In this document: positions 1-8,482 of the stretch, piece after piece | Position numbering within the stretch: position 1 is the stretch's first letter | Layout of the letters: each line of letters starts with the position of its first letter | Source: Caulobacter sp. UNC358MFTsu5.1 | GTDB taxonomy: Bacteria > Pseudomonadota > Alphaproteobacteria > Caulobacterales > Caulobacteraceae | Assembly: GCF_000712075.1 (NCBI RefSeq) | Contig: NZ_JONW01000005.1 | Location: 935,001 to 999,000 of the forward strand | Direction: 5' to 3' | Length of the DNA stretch: 64,000 nt | Program-made: the position numbers and the translations under genes | Notes under the pieces: generated by a model | Seen by the model: only the letters and a program-made list of their open reading frames with translations | What the model was told of the DNA's origin: nothing | The model's database searches: none

Positions 1-418
1 CGACGTTCTCGAAGATCGTCTTGGGGAACGGGTTCGGCTTCTGGAACACCATGCCCACGCGCGAGCGCAGCACCACCGGATCGACGCTCTTGGCGTTGAC
101 GTCGCTGCCGTCGATCTCGATCGAGCCCAGCACCTTGGCCGACGGGATGGTGTCGTTCATCCGGTTGATGCAGCGCAGGAAGGTCGACTTGCCGCAGCCC
201 GACGGGCCGATGAAGGCGGTGACGGACTTGGCCGGCACGTCCAGGCTCACGTCGAACAGCGCCTGTTTCTCGCCGTAGAAGACGTTGACGTCGCGAGCGC
301 GGATCTTGAACTCGCTGGTCGTGGCGTGGCCGTGGCCGGCGGGGATCGCCGAGGCCAGGGTCGGGGCCCCAGAGTGTTGGGCGGCGGCGAGGGTGTCGTC
401 GCGGTTTTCGGTCGGCAT
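1..418 (-). CDS. pstB: Phosphate ABC transporter ATP-binding protein PstB (partial, 3' end beyond window)
   Basis: Energises the PstABC phosphate importer at the inner face of the cytoplasmic membrane. The visible 139 residues start at an ATG (complement of 416-418). After an Ala/Ser/Thr-rich N-terminal tail of about 35 residues comes an ABC core with the Walker A motif GPSGCGKS followed by [11 protein letters not shown], typical of PstB, and the Q-loop region [11 protein letters not shown] just before the left edge. Walker B and the signature motif lie outside the window. It follows pstA by about 50 bp on the same strand, as expected for a pst operon; phoU and phoB would be expected further left but cannot be seen. 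The N-terminal tail is somewhat longer than in enterobacterial PstB. Confidence 0.96.
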   Translation of the reverse strand, partial: MPTENRDDTLAAAQHSGAPTLASAIPAGHGHATTSEFKIRARDVNVFYGEKQALFDVSLDVPAKSVTAFIGPSGCGKSTFLRCINRMNDTIPSAKVLGSIEIDGSDVNAKSVDPVVLRSRVGMVFQKPNPFPKTIFENV

Positions 419-470
419 GGCGTGTCCCAGCGAAAGGGGAGAAGCGAGGGGATTGAGGAAGGTCATCGGT

Positions 471-1787
471 CTACCACCGGCGTTCGAAGCGGCGACGCAG
501 GATCACGGCGGTGGCGTTCATCAGGATCATGAACACCAGCAGCACGATGATGGCCGCGGCGGTGCGTTCGTGGAAGGCGCGTTCCGAGGCGTTCTCCCAG
601 ATGAAGACCTGGACCGGCAGGACGGTGGCCGAGCTGGCGAAGTTCTCGGGGGCGCCGGGCACGAAGGCGACCATGCCGATCATCAGCAGCGGGGCGGTCT
701 CGCCCAGGGCGTGGGCCAGCGACAGGATGGCGCCGGTCATCACGCCGGGCATGGCCAGCGGCAGCACGTGGTGGAACACGGTCTGGGCCTTGGAGGCGCC
801 GACGCCCAGGGCGGCTTCGCGGATCGAGGGCGGCACGGCCTTCAGCGAGCTGCGGGTGGCGATGATCACGGTCGGCAGGGCCATCAGGGCCAGCACCAGG
901 CCGCCCACCAGCGGCGAACCGCGCGGCACGTGCAGCCAGTTGATGAACAGGGCCAGGCCCAGCAGGCCGTAGACGATCGACGGCACGGCGGCCAGGTTGT
1001 TGATGTTGACCTCGATGATGTCGGTCCAGCGGTTCTTGGGCGCGAACTCCTCCAGATAGACCGCGGCCAGCACGCCCACCGGGATGGCGATCATGGCGGT
1101 GATGAACAGCATCATGGCCGAGCCGATCACCGCGCCCCAGACGCCGGCCTGCTCGGGCTCGGTCGAATCGGAGTTGGTGAAGAACTTGGTGTTGAAGCCG
1201 GTCTGGACGGTGCCGTCCTTCTTCAGCCGGTCCAGCCAGTCCAGTTGCTGATTGTCGAGCTTGCGGTCTTCCTCGGCGGTCGAGCGCTTGATCTCGCCCT
1301 TGTAGTAGAGATCGGCGTCGGCCTTGACCGAACCGGTGACGTTGACCGTCTTGCCGATCAGCGAGCGGTCCTTCTTGACCATCTGGAGCAGCTGGTTGCC
1401 GAAGTCGCGCGAGGTCAGGTCCATGATCTTGCCCGACGTCGTGCCCAGGTCGTCGTCCTGGACGCCCAGCTTCTTCATCATCGCCTCGGCGACGATGTAG
1501 TCGTAGTTCACGCCCTCCAGGGCGTTCACGTCGATGCGCTCGGGGTTCAGGTAGACCGGCACCGTCAGGGTGTGGGTCTCGAAGGTCGAGTAGCCCTGGG
1601 CCACGATGCGGCCGACCAGCACGACCAGGAAGATCATGGCGACGACGATCGCCGCCATGCCCTGGGCGCGGAACAGCTTCTCGGAGCGGTGGCGCTTCTT
1701 GAGCAGCGCGTCGCGGGCCGACTCGGCCGGGCGAGCGGCGGGAGCGCCGGGGGAGATGCCCGATGGGGACAGGGAAGCGTCAGTCAT
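471..1787 (-). CDS. pstA: Phosphate ABC transporter permease PstA
   Basis: One of the two membrane-spanning subunits of the high-affinity phosphate importer. The 438-residue protein has a cytoplasmic N-terminus, a first membrane segment near residues 43-63, then a large hydrophilic insert (to about residue 210) like the DUF3333 region found in alphaproteobacterial PstA, then the binding-protein-dependent transport permease domain with the EAA-type loop [20 protein letters not shown] that contacts PstB. It is longer than the roughly 300-residue enterobacterial PstA because of the insert. The start overlaps the end of pstC by 8 bp, which implies translational coupling. Expected to be induced by PhoB under phosphate limitation. 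Confidence 0.96.
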   Translation of the reverse strand: MTDASLSPSGISPGAPAARPAESARDALLKKRHRSEKLFRAQGMAAIVVAMIFLVVLVGRIVAQGYSTFETHTLTVPVYLNPERIDVNALEGVNYDYIVAEAMMKKLGVQDDDLGTTSGKIMDLTSRDFGNQLLQMVKKDRSLIGKTVNVTGSVKADADLYYKGEIKRSTAEEDRKLDNQQLDWLDRLKKDGTVQTGFNTKFFTNSDSTEPEQAGVWGAVIGSAMMLFITAMIAIPVGVLAAVYLEEFAPKNRWTDIIEVNINNLAAVPSIVYGLLGLALFINWLHVPRGSPLVGGLVLALMALPTVIIATRSSLKAVPPSIREAALGVGASKAQTVFHHVLPLAMPGVMTGAILSLAHALGETAPLLMIGMVAFVPGAPENFASSATVLPVQVFIWENASERAFHERTAAAIIVLLVFMILMNATAVILRRRFERRW

Positions 1788-3222
1788 ATTGTTCCCGGTA
1801 CTTCTGGACGATGCGCAGGGCGATGATGTTGAGGCCCAGGGTGACCACGAACAGGGTCAGGCCCAGGCCGAAGGCCGACAGCGTCTTGGGGCTGTCGAAT
1901 TCCTGGTCCCCGGTCAGCAGGGTGACGATCTGGACGGTCACAGTGGTGACGGTGTCCAGCGGGTTGGCGGTCAGCTTGGCCTGCAGGCCGGCGGCCATGG
2001 TGACGATCATGGTCTCGCCCACGGCGCGGGACACGGCCAGCAGCATGGCGGCCATGATCCCCGGCAGGGCGGCGGGCAGGACCACCTTCTTGACGGTCTC
2101 GGACTTGGTCGCGCCCATGGCGTAGCTGCCGTCGCGGAGCGACTGGGGCACGGCGTTGATGATGTCGTCCGACAGCGAGGAGACGAAGGGGATCAGCATG
2201 ATGCCCATCACCACCCCGGCCACCAGGGCCATCTGGTTCTGGACCTGCATCAGGTACTGGGCGATCCCGTCCAGCGGGCCGCCGGCCATCTGCTCGCCGA
2301 TGCCGTTGAAGAAGGCGCGGAACAGCGGGCCCACGGTCAGGGCGGCGAAGAAGCCGTAGACCACGGTCGGCACGCCGGCCAGGATCTCCAGAAGCGGCTT
2401 GATGGTCGCCCGCATGCTCCGGCCGGCGTATTCCGACAGGTAGATGGCCGAGTAGAGGCCGATCGGCGCGGCCACCAGCATGGCGATCAGCATCACCAGG
2501 AAGGTGCCGGCGAACAGCGGCACGGCTCCGAAGGCGCCCGACGAGGCCACCTGATCGGCGCGCATGGCGATCTGCGGGGCCCATTCGGTGCCGAACAGGA
2601 AGCTGAGCGGCGAGACGCTCTCGAAGAAGCGCCAGCTCTCGTAGATCAGCGACATCACGATGCCGAGCGTGGTCAGGACGGCGGCGATCGAGCAGGCGAT
2701 CAGCACGCCGGCGATCCAGCCCTCGACCCGGTTGCGGGCGCGGAACTCGGTGTTGATGCGCGGGGTGGCCAGCAGGAAGCCGGCCAGGGCCAGCAGGCCG
2801 GCCAGGCCCAGGACCGAATAGCTGACGATGCCGTCGATGCGCTTGGCCTCGACGACCTTGGCGTCGAAGGCGGCCCGCAGCGGACCGTCATAGCTGACCT
2901 CGCTGGCGGCCTGGCCGGTGGCCACGGCGTTGACGTCGCTGAAGAACACGTCCTGGCGGTCGGGGGTCAGGGCCTGGACCGCCGCCGGCCGCTGGGCCTG
3001 CAGCATGGCGTCCTCGACCCGGCCGCCGAAGGTGGCGCCCAGCAGCAGCAGCAGCGCCGCCGGGGCGCCGGCCCACAGGGCGGCGTACAGGCCGTAATAG
3101 TTCGGCAGCGAGTGCAGCTTGGCCTTGGAGCCGCCGGAGGACTTCAGCGCGCGGCTTCGGCCGGCCATGAAGGCCGCGCCTGAGAACAGGGCGAGGAACA
3201 GGAGCGAGAGCCAGGTCAGCAT
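1780..3222 (-). CDS. pstC: Phosphate ABC transporter permease PstC
   Basis: Partner permease of PstA. The start at 3222 (MLTWLSLLFLALFSGAAF) puts a membrane segment at the N-terminus; an upstream in-frame start at 3282 would add 20 residues of arginine-rich sequence and is unlikely. The 480-residue protein has further membrane segments, a long hydrophilic insert after the first one or two, and the C-terminal permease domain with the motif GSYAMGATKSETVKKVVLP that docks the ATPase. The insert makes it larger than enterobacterial PstC. It is the first gene after phoR on the minus strand; the roughly 100-bp gap and the end of phoR contain a Pho-box-like repeat (see 3315-3343). Confidence 0.95.
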   Translation of the reverse strand: MLTWLSLLFLALFSGAAFMAGRSRALKSSGGSKAKLHSLPNYYGLYAALWAGAPAALLLLLGATFGGRVEDAMLQAQRPAAVQALTPDRQDVFFSDVNAVATGQAASEVSYDGPLRAAFDAKVVEAKRIDGIVSYSVLGLAGLLALAGFLLATPRINTEFRARNRVEGWIAGVLIACSIAAVLTTLGIVMSLIYESWRFFESVSPLSFLFGTEWAPQIAMRADQVASSGAFGAVPLFAGTFLVMLIAMLVAAPIGLYSAIYLSEYAGRSMRATIKPLLEILAGVPTVVYGFFAALTVGPLFRAFFNGIGEQMAGGPLDGIAQYLMQVQNQMALVAGVVMGIMLIPFVSSLSDDIINAVPQSLRDGSYAMGATKSETVKKVVLPAALPGIMAAMLLAVSRAVGETMIVTMAAGLQAKLTANPLDTVTTVTVQIVTLLTGDQEFDSPKTLSAFGLGLTLFVVTLGLNIIALRIVQKYREQYD

Positions 3223-3309
3223 GCGTGCGGCGGGGTCTTGCAAGGGATGCGGTGACGGCGCACGACGCGCCGTACCGCCCACGCCGATCTATGCCGGGCG
3301 GGCGCCGAC

Positions 3310-3343
3310 CTTATGCGACGTTTTCACGACAGTTTTGCGACAG
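3310..3343 (-). promoter_or_regulatory. Pho-box-like direct repeat and -10-like element upstream of pstC
   Basis: On the minus strand the sequence reads CTGTCGCAAAACTGTCG (3343 to 3327), two CTGTCG heptamer cores spaced 11 bp apart, followed by a weaker third repeat CGTCGC (3320 to 3315) and CATAAG (3315 to 3310), a possible -10. The arrangement matches the PhoB box pattern (CTGTCA, about 4-5 A/T-rich bases, CTGTCA). It lies about 100 bp upstream of the pstC start and overlaps the last codons and stop of phoR. The assignment rests on the pattern only. Confidence 0.6.
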
Positions 3344-4778
3344 CGCCCGGGACGGCGTCCGGCGCGGGGGTCTCCGAGGGCCCGCCGGAGGGCTCGGACG
3401 AGGTCCGGGCCATGGGGAAATAGACCCCGAACGTCGCCCCTTCGCCCTGGACGCTCTCCACGGTCATGCCGCCGCGGTGGCGGTTCATGATGTGCTTGAC
3501 GATGGCCAGGCCCAGGCCGGTGCCGGACCGCTCGCCGCTCTTCTGGCCCTCGACCCGGTAGAATCGCTCGGTCAGGCGCGGCAGGTGCTCGCGCGCCATG
3601 CCGGGACCCCGGTCGCTGACCCGCAGGGAGGCGTAGCGCTCCTCCACCGCGTGGTCGGGGGTCAGCAGCGACATGCGGGCGGCGACCGGGTCGCGCGGCG
3701 CGGCGGCCATGTCGGCGGTCAGGCCCGAGAAGATCTCCACCCGCACCACGCCCTCGCGCGGCGTGTACTTGATGGCGTTGTCGACCAGGTTCTGGATCAC
3801 CTGGACGATCTGGTCGCGGTCGCCCTCGACCACGGCGGCCCCGCGCGGCGGCAGAACGGGGTCGAAGGTCACGGCCTTGTCCTTGGTCTGGGGGGCCAGG
3901 GCGTCCAGGACGTCGATCGTCGCCATGGCCAGGTCCACCTGGCCCAGCGGCGGGATGTGCTCGTTGAGCTCGATTCGCGACAGGCTCATCAGGTCGTCGA
4001 TCAGCCGCGCCATCCGCTCGGCCTGGGCCTGCATGATGCCCAGGAACCGGTCGCGCGCGCCGACGTCGTCCTTGGCGTGGCCGCGCAGGGTCTCGATGAA
4101 GCCCGACAGCGAGGCCAGGGGCGTGCGCAGCTCGTGGCTGGCGTTGGCCAGGAAGTCGGCCCGGGTGCGCTCGCTGCGGCGGGAATCGGTCTCGTCGCGC
4201 AGCACCAGCAGCGCCAGGCGCGATCCGCGCTCGTCCACGCCCAGCGGCGCGCAGTGCGCGGCCCATTCGCGGCCCTGGGCCCCGCCGCCGACATAGTCGA
4301 CCGAGCGCCGCACGCCGCCGAACAGGCTCTCGTCCACCGCCTCCAGCACCTGCGGGCTGCGCAGGGCCGAGACCAGCAGCCCGCCGCGCGGCTGCAGCTT
4401 GAACAGCTCGCGCGCCGCGGCGTTGGCGAACACGAACCGCCGGCCGGTCAGGTCGTCGGCCTCCTCGGCGGCGATGACCATCAGGGGATCGGGCAGGGTC
4501 TCCAGAATCAGGCCGAACGGCGGCGGCTGGTCCAGCGCGGCCGGAACGGGCGCCGGGACGGCCTGGTCGGCGGATCGCCTCAGGGCCCGGCGGGCCAGGA
4601 CATAGCCGGTGACGCCGCTGGCCAGGGCCAGGGGCACCGCCGCGGCGGTGTTGGCGCCGCCCGCCGCCGCCAGGGCCAGAAGGGCCCCGGGCCCGGCCAG
4701 GACAACGCCCCAGACGCCCAGGGGCGTGCTGGCGGACCCGTCGGAACGGGCTGACGAGGACGGCGAGGCCATCGGCAT
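3324..4778 (-). CDS. phoR: Phosphate-regulon sensor histidine kinase PhoR
   Basis: Membrane-bound sensor kinase that would phosphorylate PhoB when phosphate is scarce. From the ATG at 4778 the 484-residue protein has two hydrophobic N-terminal segments (about residues 20-65), a PAS-like region (about 85-195), the HisKA phospho-acceptor motif NASHELRTPLA with His215, an N-box (VIQNLVDNAIKYTP), a G1 box (DRGPGMA) and a G2 box (GTGLGLAIV). The frame stays open upstream to 5006, but the extra 76 residues are Arg/Cys-rich and would run into the divergent autotransporter gene, so 4778 or the Met two codons later is preferred. It heads the phoR-pstC-pstA-pstB cluster. The final codons overlap the Pho-box-like repeat. 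Confidence 0.92.
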   Translation of the reverse strand: MPMASPSSSARSDGSASTPLGVWGVVLAGPGALLALAAAGGANTAAAVPLALASGVTGYVLARRALRRSADQAVPAPVPAALDQPPPFGLILETLPDPLMVIAAEEADDLTGRRFVFANAAARELFKLQPRGGLLVSALRSPQVLEAVDESLFGGVRRSVDYVGGGAQGREWAAHCAPLGVDERGSRLALLVLRDETDSRRSERTRADFLANASHELRTPLASLSGFIETLRGHAKDDVGARDRFLGIMQAQAERMARLIDDLMSLSRIELNEHIPPLGQVDLAMATIDVLDALAPQTKDKAVTFDPVLPPRGAAVVEGDRDQIVQVIQNLVDNAIKYTPREGVVRVEIFSGLTADMAAAPRDPVAARMSLLTPDHAVEERYASLRVSDRGPGMAREHLPRLTERFYRVEGQKSGERSGTGLGLAIVKHIMNRHRGGMTVESVQGEGATFGVYFPMARTSSEPSGGPSETPAPDAVPGAVAKLS

Positions 4779-4851
4779 GCGGCAGTCTCGATTACGGCGA
4801 AGGGAGGATTCGGCGATCCAGATATGGCGCCCTGTGAACGCTTGCGATAGA

Positions 4852-4883
4852 CCGTCAAACGCCTCGTAGCGCGACGTTGACGG
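4852..4883. repeat. Short inverted repeat in the phoR/autotransporter divergent promoter region
   Basis: The arms CCGTCAA (4852-4858) and TTGACGG (4877-4883) are perfect complements separated by 18 bp, between two divergent genes. Each arm contains a TTGAC-type hexamer facing its own gene, so the symmetry may be two -35 elements or one dimeric operator. No convincing -10 partner was found on either side. Confidence 0.35.
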
Positions 4884-4953
4884 AAAGCACCGCAATTTCG
4901 CCGCAACGTGCCGCAATCTGGGGTCTGGGTTTATCTCTAAGGTGTCGTTCGGA

Positions 4954-7900
4954 ATGCAGCGCAAGGTCCTGGTCGCGACAGTCGCAACCGCTCCTCTCCT
5001 GGCCATGGCGTTCGGCGCTTATGCTGAGACGGTCATCACAACGGCCCGCACGACGCCGATCGCCACCGCGACGGCCTCGTCGACCAATACGGCCGACGAC
5101 GTGAAGGTCGACACGGGCGGGGGGATCACCCTGACCACGGCCGGCCCGATGGTCACCGTGAACAGCAACAACAAGGTCACCCTGGGCGGCAACGGCCTGA
5201 CCTCGGTCGGCGTCGACAACTCGACGGGCGTCCTGATCCAGGGCGGCACGACCGGCTCGGTGACCAACAACGCCGCCATCAGCCTGACCGAGGACTACAC
5301 CCCGACCGACGACGACAAGGACGCCTCCGGCGCGGCCAAGCCCGACGGCGACCTGGACGGTCCGTTCGCCAAGGGGACCAACCGCTACGGCATCCGCCTG
5401 GTCGGCCCGGGCGTGTTCACCGGCGACATCGTCCAGAGCTCGACCGGCTCGATCACGATCGAAGGCAACAATTCGGCCGGCATCTCGCTGGAGAGCGGCC
5501 TGGTCGGCAACCTGACCACCGGCGGCGCGATCACCGTCACCGGCGACAACACCTACGGCGTCCACGTGGCCGCCCCCGTGACCGGCAAGGTCTCGATCAA
5601 CGGCTCCACCAGCGTGACGGGCCTGAACGCCACCGGCGTGGCGATCGACGGCGACGTCAACGGCGCCTTCGTCGTCCAGGGCGGCGTGAGCGCGACCGGC
5701 TACCGCTACACCACGCGTCCGTCCACCAAGGAACTGCGCGCCATCCTCGACGCCGACGACCTGCTGCAGGGCGGTTCGGCCGTGCGGGTCACCGCCAATG
5801 TCAGCGGCGGCGTGCTGCTGGACGTCCCGCCGCTGGACCTCGACTCGACCAAGACCGACGAGGACGGCGACGGCGTCGCCGACGCCAGCGAAGGCACGGC
5901 GGCCCTAGTCAGCTACGGCGCCGCCCCCACCCTGCTGATCGGCTCGGACACCCATTCGGTGGCCATCGGCGCGGTGGGCACGGGCGACAACGCCTACGGC
6001 CTGGTCAGCAAGGGCGGCGTCACGGCCAACGGCGTCTATGACGGCGTCTCGGCCACCGCGATCCAGATCGGCGGCAACGCCGGCCAGACCACCACCCTCG
6101 CCGGCGGCGCGCGGATCGACAGCACGGTCACCGCGACCGCCTACGAAGCCACGTCCACCGCCTTCCAGGTCAAGGCCGGCGCGTCGGTCCCGACACTGTG
6201 GAACAAGGGCCAGATCTCGGTCTTCGGCATCTCGGAAGGCAATTTCGACGCCCGCGGGGTCGCCATCGACGCCGGCGCGACCATGACCACCCTGCGCAAC
6301 GCCGGATCGATCGCGGCCACCCTGGGTGGCGAAAAGGGCAACGCCTATGGCGTGATCGACAATTCCGGCACGCTGACCACCATCGAGAACACCGGCCGGA
6401 TCAGCGCCTCGGTCGTCGCGACCGACGACGCCGACGACAAGGACGACGCCGACAACGACGCCACCAACGAGGTGATCACCGGCAAGGCGATCGCCATCGA
6501 CGTCAGCCACAACACTTCTGGCGTCACCCTGACCCAGAACGGCGTCAACGACGGCGACGACGGCAAGGACGGCGTGGCCGACCCCGACGCGGACGGCGAC
6601 GGCGTGGACGACGCGGACGAGCCGTCGATCGTGGGGGCCATCAACTTCGGCTCCGGCGCCGACACCTTCAACGTCCAGAACGGCGTCGTGATCGGCGACA
6701 TCAGCTTCGGCGCCGGGGCGGACGCCCTGAACATCAGCGGCGGCGCGGCCGTGGTCGGCGCGCTGCGCGACTCGGACGGCCAGCTGGCGATCAATGTCGG
6801 CAAGGGCTCGCTGGGCCTGGCCAACGCCGAGACCATCAACGCCACCAGCCTGACCCTGGGCGCGGAAAGCAAGCTGCTGTTCACCGCCGACCCGGCGTCG
6901 GGCACGAACACCCACCTGGTGATCTCGGGCGCGGCCAACATCGCGTCCGGCGCCCAGCTGGGCCTGCGGCTGAACAGCCTGCTGACGGCCCCGACCAGCT
7001 ACACCGTCATCACGGCGGGCACGCTGACGGCCGGCACGATCAACCAGGACCTGCTGGGCGGCACGCCGTACATGTACGTGGCCAGCAGCCGCGTCGACAC
7101 CAACAACGTCTATCTGGACGTGCGCCAGCGCACGGCGGCCGAGATCGGCATGAACAAGGCCCAGACCTCGGCCTTCGACGTCACCAACGCGGCGCTGACC
7201 AAGGACGCCAACATCGCCAAGGCCTACCTGGCCCAGACCACCCACGACGGCTATCTGGGCCTCTACGACCAGATGATGCCCGACCAGGGCGAAGGCTTCT
7301 TCGCCGCCATGCAGGACGTCACCCACGCGATCGCGACCGCCACGGCCTTCCGGCCCGATCCGGGCGACCGCTACGGGCCCGACAGCCTGTGGGTCCAGGA
7401 GATCAACACCCTGGTGCGGCGCGACACCGACGCCTCCATGGGCTCCGACACCCAGGCCTTCGGCTTCGTCGGCGGCTACGAGGCCATGGGCGACGCCGGC
7501 GGCGCGCTGGGGCTGACCCTGGCCTTCGTCAGCATCGAAGAGCACGACATCGCCGCCAAGGTGGGCGAACAGACCACCGGCAACTACCTGCAGCTGGGCG
7601 CCTACTGGCGCCGGGCGATCGGCGGCTGGCGCATGAACCTGGGCGGCGGCGGCGGCTACGGCTGGTACGACGGCGACCGGACGTTCAACACCGGCGACCT
7701 GGACGGCAACGGCACGGCCGACGTCCAGCTGCACAACACCGCCAAGTGGAACGGCTACACCTTCAACGCCTTCGCCGGCACGGCCTACGAGGCCAAGTTC
7801 GGCGGCCGCTACTTCGTCCGCCCCGAAGGCTATCTGAACTACCTCTATCTGAGCGAGGGCGAGCGCAAGGAGTCGGGCGGCGGGATCGGCTTCGACCAGA

Positions 7901-8235
7901 TCGTCCACAAGCGCAAATCCGACGGCCTGACCGGCGACGTCGGCATCGTGCTCGGCGCCGACTACGGCCGCGACCTGTGGTGGCGTCCGGAAGTGCGGGT
8001 CGGCTATCGCCAGCTGCTGGCCGGCGAGATCGGCGACACGACCTTCAGCTACACCTACGCCGGCGCGCCCACCGCGACCCTGGCGTCGGCCAACGACAAG
8101 GACGGCGCGGTCACCCTGGGCTTCGCCCTGCGGGCCGGCACGCCGATGTCGTATCTGGCGCTGGAAGCCAACGCCGAGGCGGCCAAGAAGCAGAAACGCT
8201 ACAATCTCAAGCTCACCGGCCGGGCAATGTTCTAG
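4954..8235 (+). CDS. Autotransporter beta-barrel protein with aspartate-rich inserts
   Basis: A 1,093-residue type Va secreted or surface protein. An N-terminal signal peptide (MQRKVLVATVATAPLLAMAFGAYA, split here as residues 1-24) precedes a long passenger made of short Gly/Ser/Thr/Asn-rich beta-strand repeats typical of a beta-helix. Four acidic clusters interrupt it: DDDKD... near residue 118, TDEDGDGVADASEG near residue 300, DDADDKDDADND near residue 495, and DADGDGVDDADE near residue 550; two resemble calcium-binding thrombospondin type-3 repeats. The last 270 residues look like an autotransporter barrel and end in Phe, as outer-membrane barrels do. The ATG at 4954 is chosen because the signal peptide begins there; the GTG at 4942 overlaps the only Shine-Dalgarno-like bases. 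Function (adhesion or other) is not shown by sequence. Confidence 0.85.
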   Translation: MQRKVLVATVATAPLLAMAFGAYAETVITTARTTPIATATASSTNTADDVKVDTGGGITLTTAGPMVTVNSNNKVTLGGNGLTSVGVDNSTGVLIQGGTTGSVTNNAAISLTEDYTPTDDDKDASGAAKPDGDLDGPFAKGTNRYGIRLVGPGVFTGDIVQSSTGSITIEGNNSAGISLESGLVGNLTTGGAITVTGDNTYGVHVAAPVTGKVSINGSTSVTGLNATGVAIDGDVNGAFVVQGGVSATGYRYTTRPSTKELRAILDADDLLQGGSAVRVTANVSGGVLLDVPPLDLDSTKTDEDGDGVADASEGTAALVSYGAAPTLLIGSDTHSVAIGAVGTGDNAYGLVSKGGVTANGVYDGVSATAIQIGGNAGQTTTLAGGARIDSTVTATAYEATSTAFQVKAGASVPTLWNKGQISVFGISEGNFDARGVAIDAGATMTTLRNAGSIAATLGGEKGNAYGVIDNSGTLTTIENTGRISASVVATDDADDKDDADNDATNEVITGKAIAIDVSHNTSGVTLTQNGVNDGDDGKDGVADPDADGDGVDDADEPSIVGAINFGSGADTFNVQNGVVIGDISFGAGADALNISGGAAVVGALRDSDGQLAINVGKGSLGLANAETINATSLTLGAESKLLFTADPASGTNTHLVISGAANIASGAQLGLRLNSLLTAPTSYTVITAGTLTAGTINQDLLGGTPYMYVASSRVDTNNVYLDVRQRTAAEIGMNKAQTSAFDVTNAALTKDANIAKAYLAQTTHDGYLGLYDQMMPDQGEGFFAAMQDVTHAIATATAFRPDPGDRYGPDSLWVQEINTLVRRDTDASMGSDTQAFGFVGGYEAMGDAGGALGLTLAFVSIEEHDIAAKVGEQTTGNYLQLGAYWRRAIGGWRMNLGGGGGYGWYDGDRTFNTGDLDGNGTADVQLHNTAKWNGYTFNAFAGTAYEAKFGGRYFVRPEGYLNYLYLSEGERKESGGGIGFDQIVHKRKSDGLTGDVGIVLGADYGRDLWWRPEVRVGYRQLLAGEIGDTTFSYTYAGAPTATLASANDKDGAVTLGFALRAGTPMSYLALEANAEAAKKQKRYNLKLTGRAMF

Positions 8236-8289
8236 TCTTCGGGCCGCCCCCTGGACTTCGGGGGCAAACATGACGAACACTGACGAATA

Positions 8290-8318
8290 GGCCCGCGCTT
8301 CGGCGCGGGCCTTTTTTC
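8290..8318 (+). terminator. Intrinsic terminator after the autotransporter gene
   Basis: A GC-rich stem GCCCGCGC (8291-8298) and GCGCGGGC (8303-8310) encloses a TTCG loop, with an extra outer G-C pair, and is followed by six T residues (8312-8317). It lies 55 bp after the stop and separates the autotransporter from the porin gene, so the latter needs its own promoter. Confidence 0.9.
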
Positions 8319-8482
8319 GTTCGGGAATCCAGTAGCTTGACCATACGGCGACATCGGCCTCGCCGAGGGGGCCTGAAGGAAAACTCAAAGCCCCGCGCCC
8401 TTATCTCTATTTAACACGTAGGAATAATCGTCTTTTGTCCACCGCAACAGCGACGCCGGCCGGGCGTCGAGAGGGGAAGACC

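Noticed and set aside
285..1826. Long plus-strand open frame (513 codons) opposite pstB/pstA
   Set aside because: It is His/Gln/Asp/Gly/Arg-rich low-complexity sequence, typical of antisense frames in GC-rich DNA; the minus-strand Pst proteins explain the region.
1606..4754. Two overlapping long plus-strand frames opposite pstC and phoR
   Set aside because: Same low-complexity shadow composition, no ribosome site or domain; phoR and pstC account for the sequence.
5905..8388. 827-codon minus-strand frame opposite the autotransporter
   Set aside because: Composed of Val/Gly/Ala/Arg/Asp/His shadow sequence and runs through the terminator at 8290; no motif.
8401..8420. Shared TTATCTCTA upstream of the autotransporter and porin genes as an operator
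   Set aside because: A nine-base match at two sites is too weak to support, and spacing to the start codons differs.
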